A stretch of DNA of 64,000 bases. Origin: Polaribacter sp. L3A8. Its GTDB lineage: Bacteria > Bacteroidota > Bacteroidia > Flavobacteriales > Flavobacteriaceae. A program made the position numbers and the translations under genes. The stretch's first letter is position 1, and each line of letters opens with the position of its first letter. The stretch is from positions 1,262,001-1,326,000 of the forward strand of contig NZ_CP047026.1 in NCBI RefSeq assembly GCF_009796785.1, in the 5' to 3' direction. The notes under the pieces were generated by a model. The model saw only the letters and a list, made by a program, of their open reading frames with translations. It was not told the DNA's origin and did no database searches. Positions 62,874-64,000 of this stretch are shown here, one piece after another.

Positions 62874-63326
62874 ATGAAACCATTAATTGTACTTTTATTA
62901 ACTTTTACAATTTCTCTTTTTGCGATTAAGCTCATAAAGAAAGAATATCACTTTGCCTTATCTGCTAGGGTTGCAATGTCTACTATGCTCGTGTTCACAG
63001 CGATTGGACATTTTATATTTACAAAAGGAATGTCAATGATGATACCTGAGTATATTCCTTTTAGAGAAAATTTTGTTTACTTAACAGGAATCTTTGAGAT
63101 TTTACTTGCAATAGGTCTTTTAATTCCTGGTTTAAAAGTTATATCTAGATGGACACTTATTATTTTCTTTTTACTAATGTTACCTGCAAATATTTATGCT
63201 TCTATAAATAATGTGAACTACCAAAAAGGAACATTTGATGGGAATGGTCTTGCCTATTTATGGTTTCGAATCCCATTACAAACCCTGTTTATTATTTGGG
63301 TCTATATTAGCACAATCCGAATTTAA
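62874..63326 (+). CDS. DoxX-family membrane protein
   Basis: 150 residues with four membrane helices (about 3-20, 34-52, 66-85, 100-124), as in DoxX proteins. Family marks include IGHFIFTKGMSMMIPEYIPF near 45-64 and LTGIFEILLAIGLLIPGL near 72. Function is generally unclear; some members work with thiosulfate or oxidoreductases. The upstream Crp/Fnr gene probably controls it. The unit ends in GTGGCTAAC (63339-63347), the reverse complement of its start motif. Confidence 0.8.
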   Translation: MKPLIVLLLTFTISLFAIKLIKKEYHFALSARVAMSTMLVFTAIGHFIFTKGMSMMIPEYIPFRENFVYLTGIFEILLAIGLLIPGLKVISRWTLIIFFLLMLPANIYASINNVNYQKGTFDGNGLAYLWFRIPLQTLFIIWVYISTIRI

Positions 63327-63338
63327 TGAAGAATGCCA

Positions 63339-63476
63339 GTGGCTAACACCATACAAAATTAATTGCTTGCTCCTAGCTTACTTACGAAAATCCTCGCGAA
63401 TTTTCTTTGTCAGTAATTATTCACTAAATTAGTTGCTTTATTCACGCAACAAACCTAGTCCAAACCCATTAACTAG
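63339..63476 (+). repeat. Cassette-boundary element 3 (attC-like, diverged right end)
   Basis: Begins with GTGGCTAAC (63339-63347). The 26 bases 63373-63398 are identical to 62121-62146 of element 2, and CTAAATTAGTTGCTT recurs at 63424-63438. The inner hairpin has one mismatch (GAAAATCC against GAATTTTC). The right end, ATTAACTAG at 63468-63476, differs from the GTTA pattern of the other two. Confidence 0.7.
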
Positions 63477-63482
63477 AAATCA

Positions 63483-63827
63483 ATGAAAAACACGCTTATT
63501 GACATAAACGACTCGACAATAAAAAAGTATATAGAATCTTTAAGACCTGAAGATCTAGAGATCCGTGAAAAAGTTGATATTGGATATTCTTATGAAAAAA
63601 ACATAGTAATCCTATTTGAAATTCGCCCTAAATGGGATACCCCCAAAAAAAAGGAGCACATTGAATTTGCTAAAATTCGATATTACAAATCGAGAAAAGA
63701 ATGGAATTTATATTGGATGAGAGCAAATTTAAAATGGGAACTTTATGAGCCTTTTCCTTTGTCTACACACTTATCTAAAATAATAGAAATCATAAAAGAA
63801 GACAAACATGGGTGTTTTTATGGATAA
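63483..63827 (+). CDS. DUF3024 family protein
   Basis: 114 residues matching DUF3024: EIRPKWDTPKKKEHIEFAKI (about 52-71), RKEWNLYWMRANLKWELYEP near 76-95 and IIKEDKHGCFYG at the end. Cytosolic; function unknown. The family often sits next to UPF0158-type genes and toxin-antitoxin-like loci (from memory). Its stop overlaps the next gene's start region by 8 or 20 bases, so the two are coupled. First gene of the fourth unit in the cassette-like array. Confidence 0.8.
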   Translation: MKNTLIDINDSTIKKYIESLRPEDLEIREKVDIGYSYEKNIVILFEIRPKWDTPKKKEHIEFAKIRYYKSRKEWNLYWMRANLKWELYEPFPLSTHLSKIIEIIKEDKHGCFYG

Positions 63828-64000
63828 TTTAAAACAAAATTTAATTAAAGAAATTGCTCAAGAATTAGATTGCGGAAATGATTGTTATTACAATGAAAAA
63901 AACAATGAAATTATTACAATACCAAGTTTTCTTGAAACATTAGATGAAGCTGAATTTAAAGAAATATTTCAATTAGAATTAACTAAAATAGAAAAAAAAA
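63820..64000 (+). CDS. UPF0158 family protein, N-terminal part
   Basis: Open to the right edge, so only the first 60 or so residues are visible: MDNLKQNLIKEIAQELDCGN, then DCYYNEKNNEIITIPSFLET, as in UPF0158 proteins. Function unknown; members often occur in accessory DNA. The ATG at 63820 overlaps the DUF3024 stop by 8 bases. An in-frame ATG at 63808 (adding MGVF) is also possible. Prediction from the array logic: the unit should end with a motif complementary to its start, off the right edge. Confidence 0.7.
   Translation, partial: MDNLKQNLIKEIAQELDCGNDCYYNEKNNEIITIPSFLETLDEAEFKEIFQLELTKIEKK

Noticed and set aside
58443..63476. Classical integron with intI and attI
   Set aside because: No integrase gene in the window and the end motifs do not fit the GTTRRRY consensus, so I call the units only cassette-like.
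63483..64000. DUF3024/UPF0158 as a toxin-antitoxin pair
   Set aside because: Nothing in the visible sequence shows toxin or antitoxin features.

Overview
The window is AT-rich DNA from a flavobacterium (phylum Bacteroidota, family Flavobacteriaceae; a marine genus such as Polaribacter or Tenacibaculum is my guess). The signs are the gene families (OMP_b-brl_3 outer-membrane protein, BatA-type protein, TIGR02757, DUF2652, DUF4870), many Bacteroidota-type lipoproteins, and promoters with the Bacteroidota -7 box TAnnTTTG.

Layout. At 1-213 is the tail of an IS1595-type transposase. From 306 to about 34235 the DNA is ordinary chromosome: sucC; lolD with TIGR02757; a BatA-type protein with a dihydroorotase-like protein that lacks its metal ligands, DUF4870 and an esterase; an outer-membrane barrel; a DEAD-box helicase; two thioredoxin-fold proteins; an S1/P1 nuclease; an SPFH protein and a small-protein/hydrolase operon; DUF2490-DUF819; a YdeI protein; a MoxR-like ATPase with a VWA protein; a phospholipid operon (LUD, cdsA, psd, acyl-CoA-binding protein, YceI); ftsH with rsfS; birA; pyrE; a Nudix protein; and a SulP transporter. 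A short decayed accessory patch (34320-35420) holds a truncated ORF behind an intact promoter and an HNH endonuclease broken by one in-frame stop.

From 35527 to 57009 the chromosome continues: a two-gene molybdenum hydroxylase, a large membrane protein, a lactonase, an M14 peptidase, coaD, a free-standing four-helix-bundle gene next to a 54-bp tandem repeat, ddl, a PASTA protein, rluD, DUF2652, a LysM glucosaminidase, a PLP deaminase, a three-gene amidoligase cluster (RimK-like, GCS2-like, N-formylglutamate amidohydrolase-like) and a B12-dependent ribonucleotide reductase.

From 57385 to the right edge the window is accessory. It holds an orphan HsdR-N-type protein, a 1159-residue protein with a nuclease-like N-terminus, a P-loop NTPase and a long helical C-terminus (a STAND-like anti-phage candidate), a Crp/Fnr regulator with a DoxX protein, and DUF3024 with UPF0158. 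Foldable 120-145 bp elements separate these units. For the two fully visible units, the first and last nine bases are exact reverse complements specific to that unit, inside constant flanks, which is the logic of integron gene cassettes. No integrase is visible. This cassette-like array with a defence-type cargo is the most interesting part of the window.
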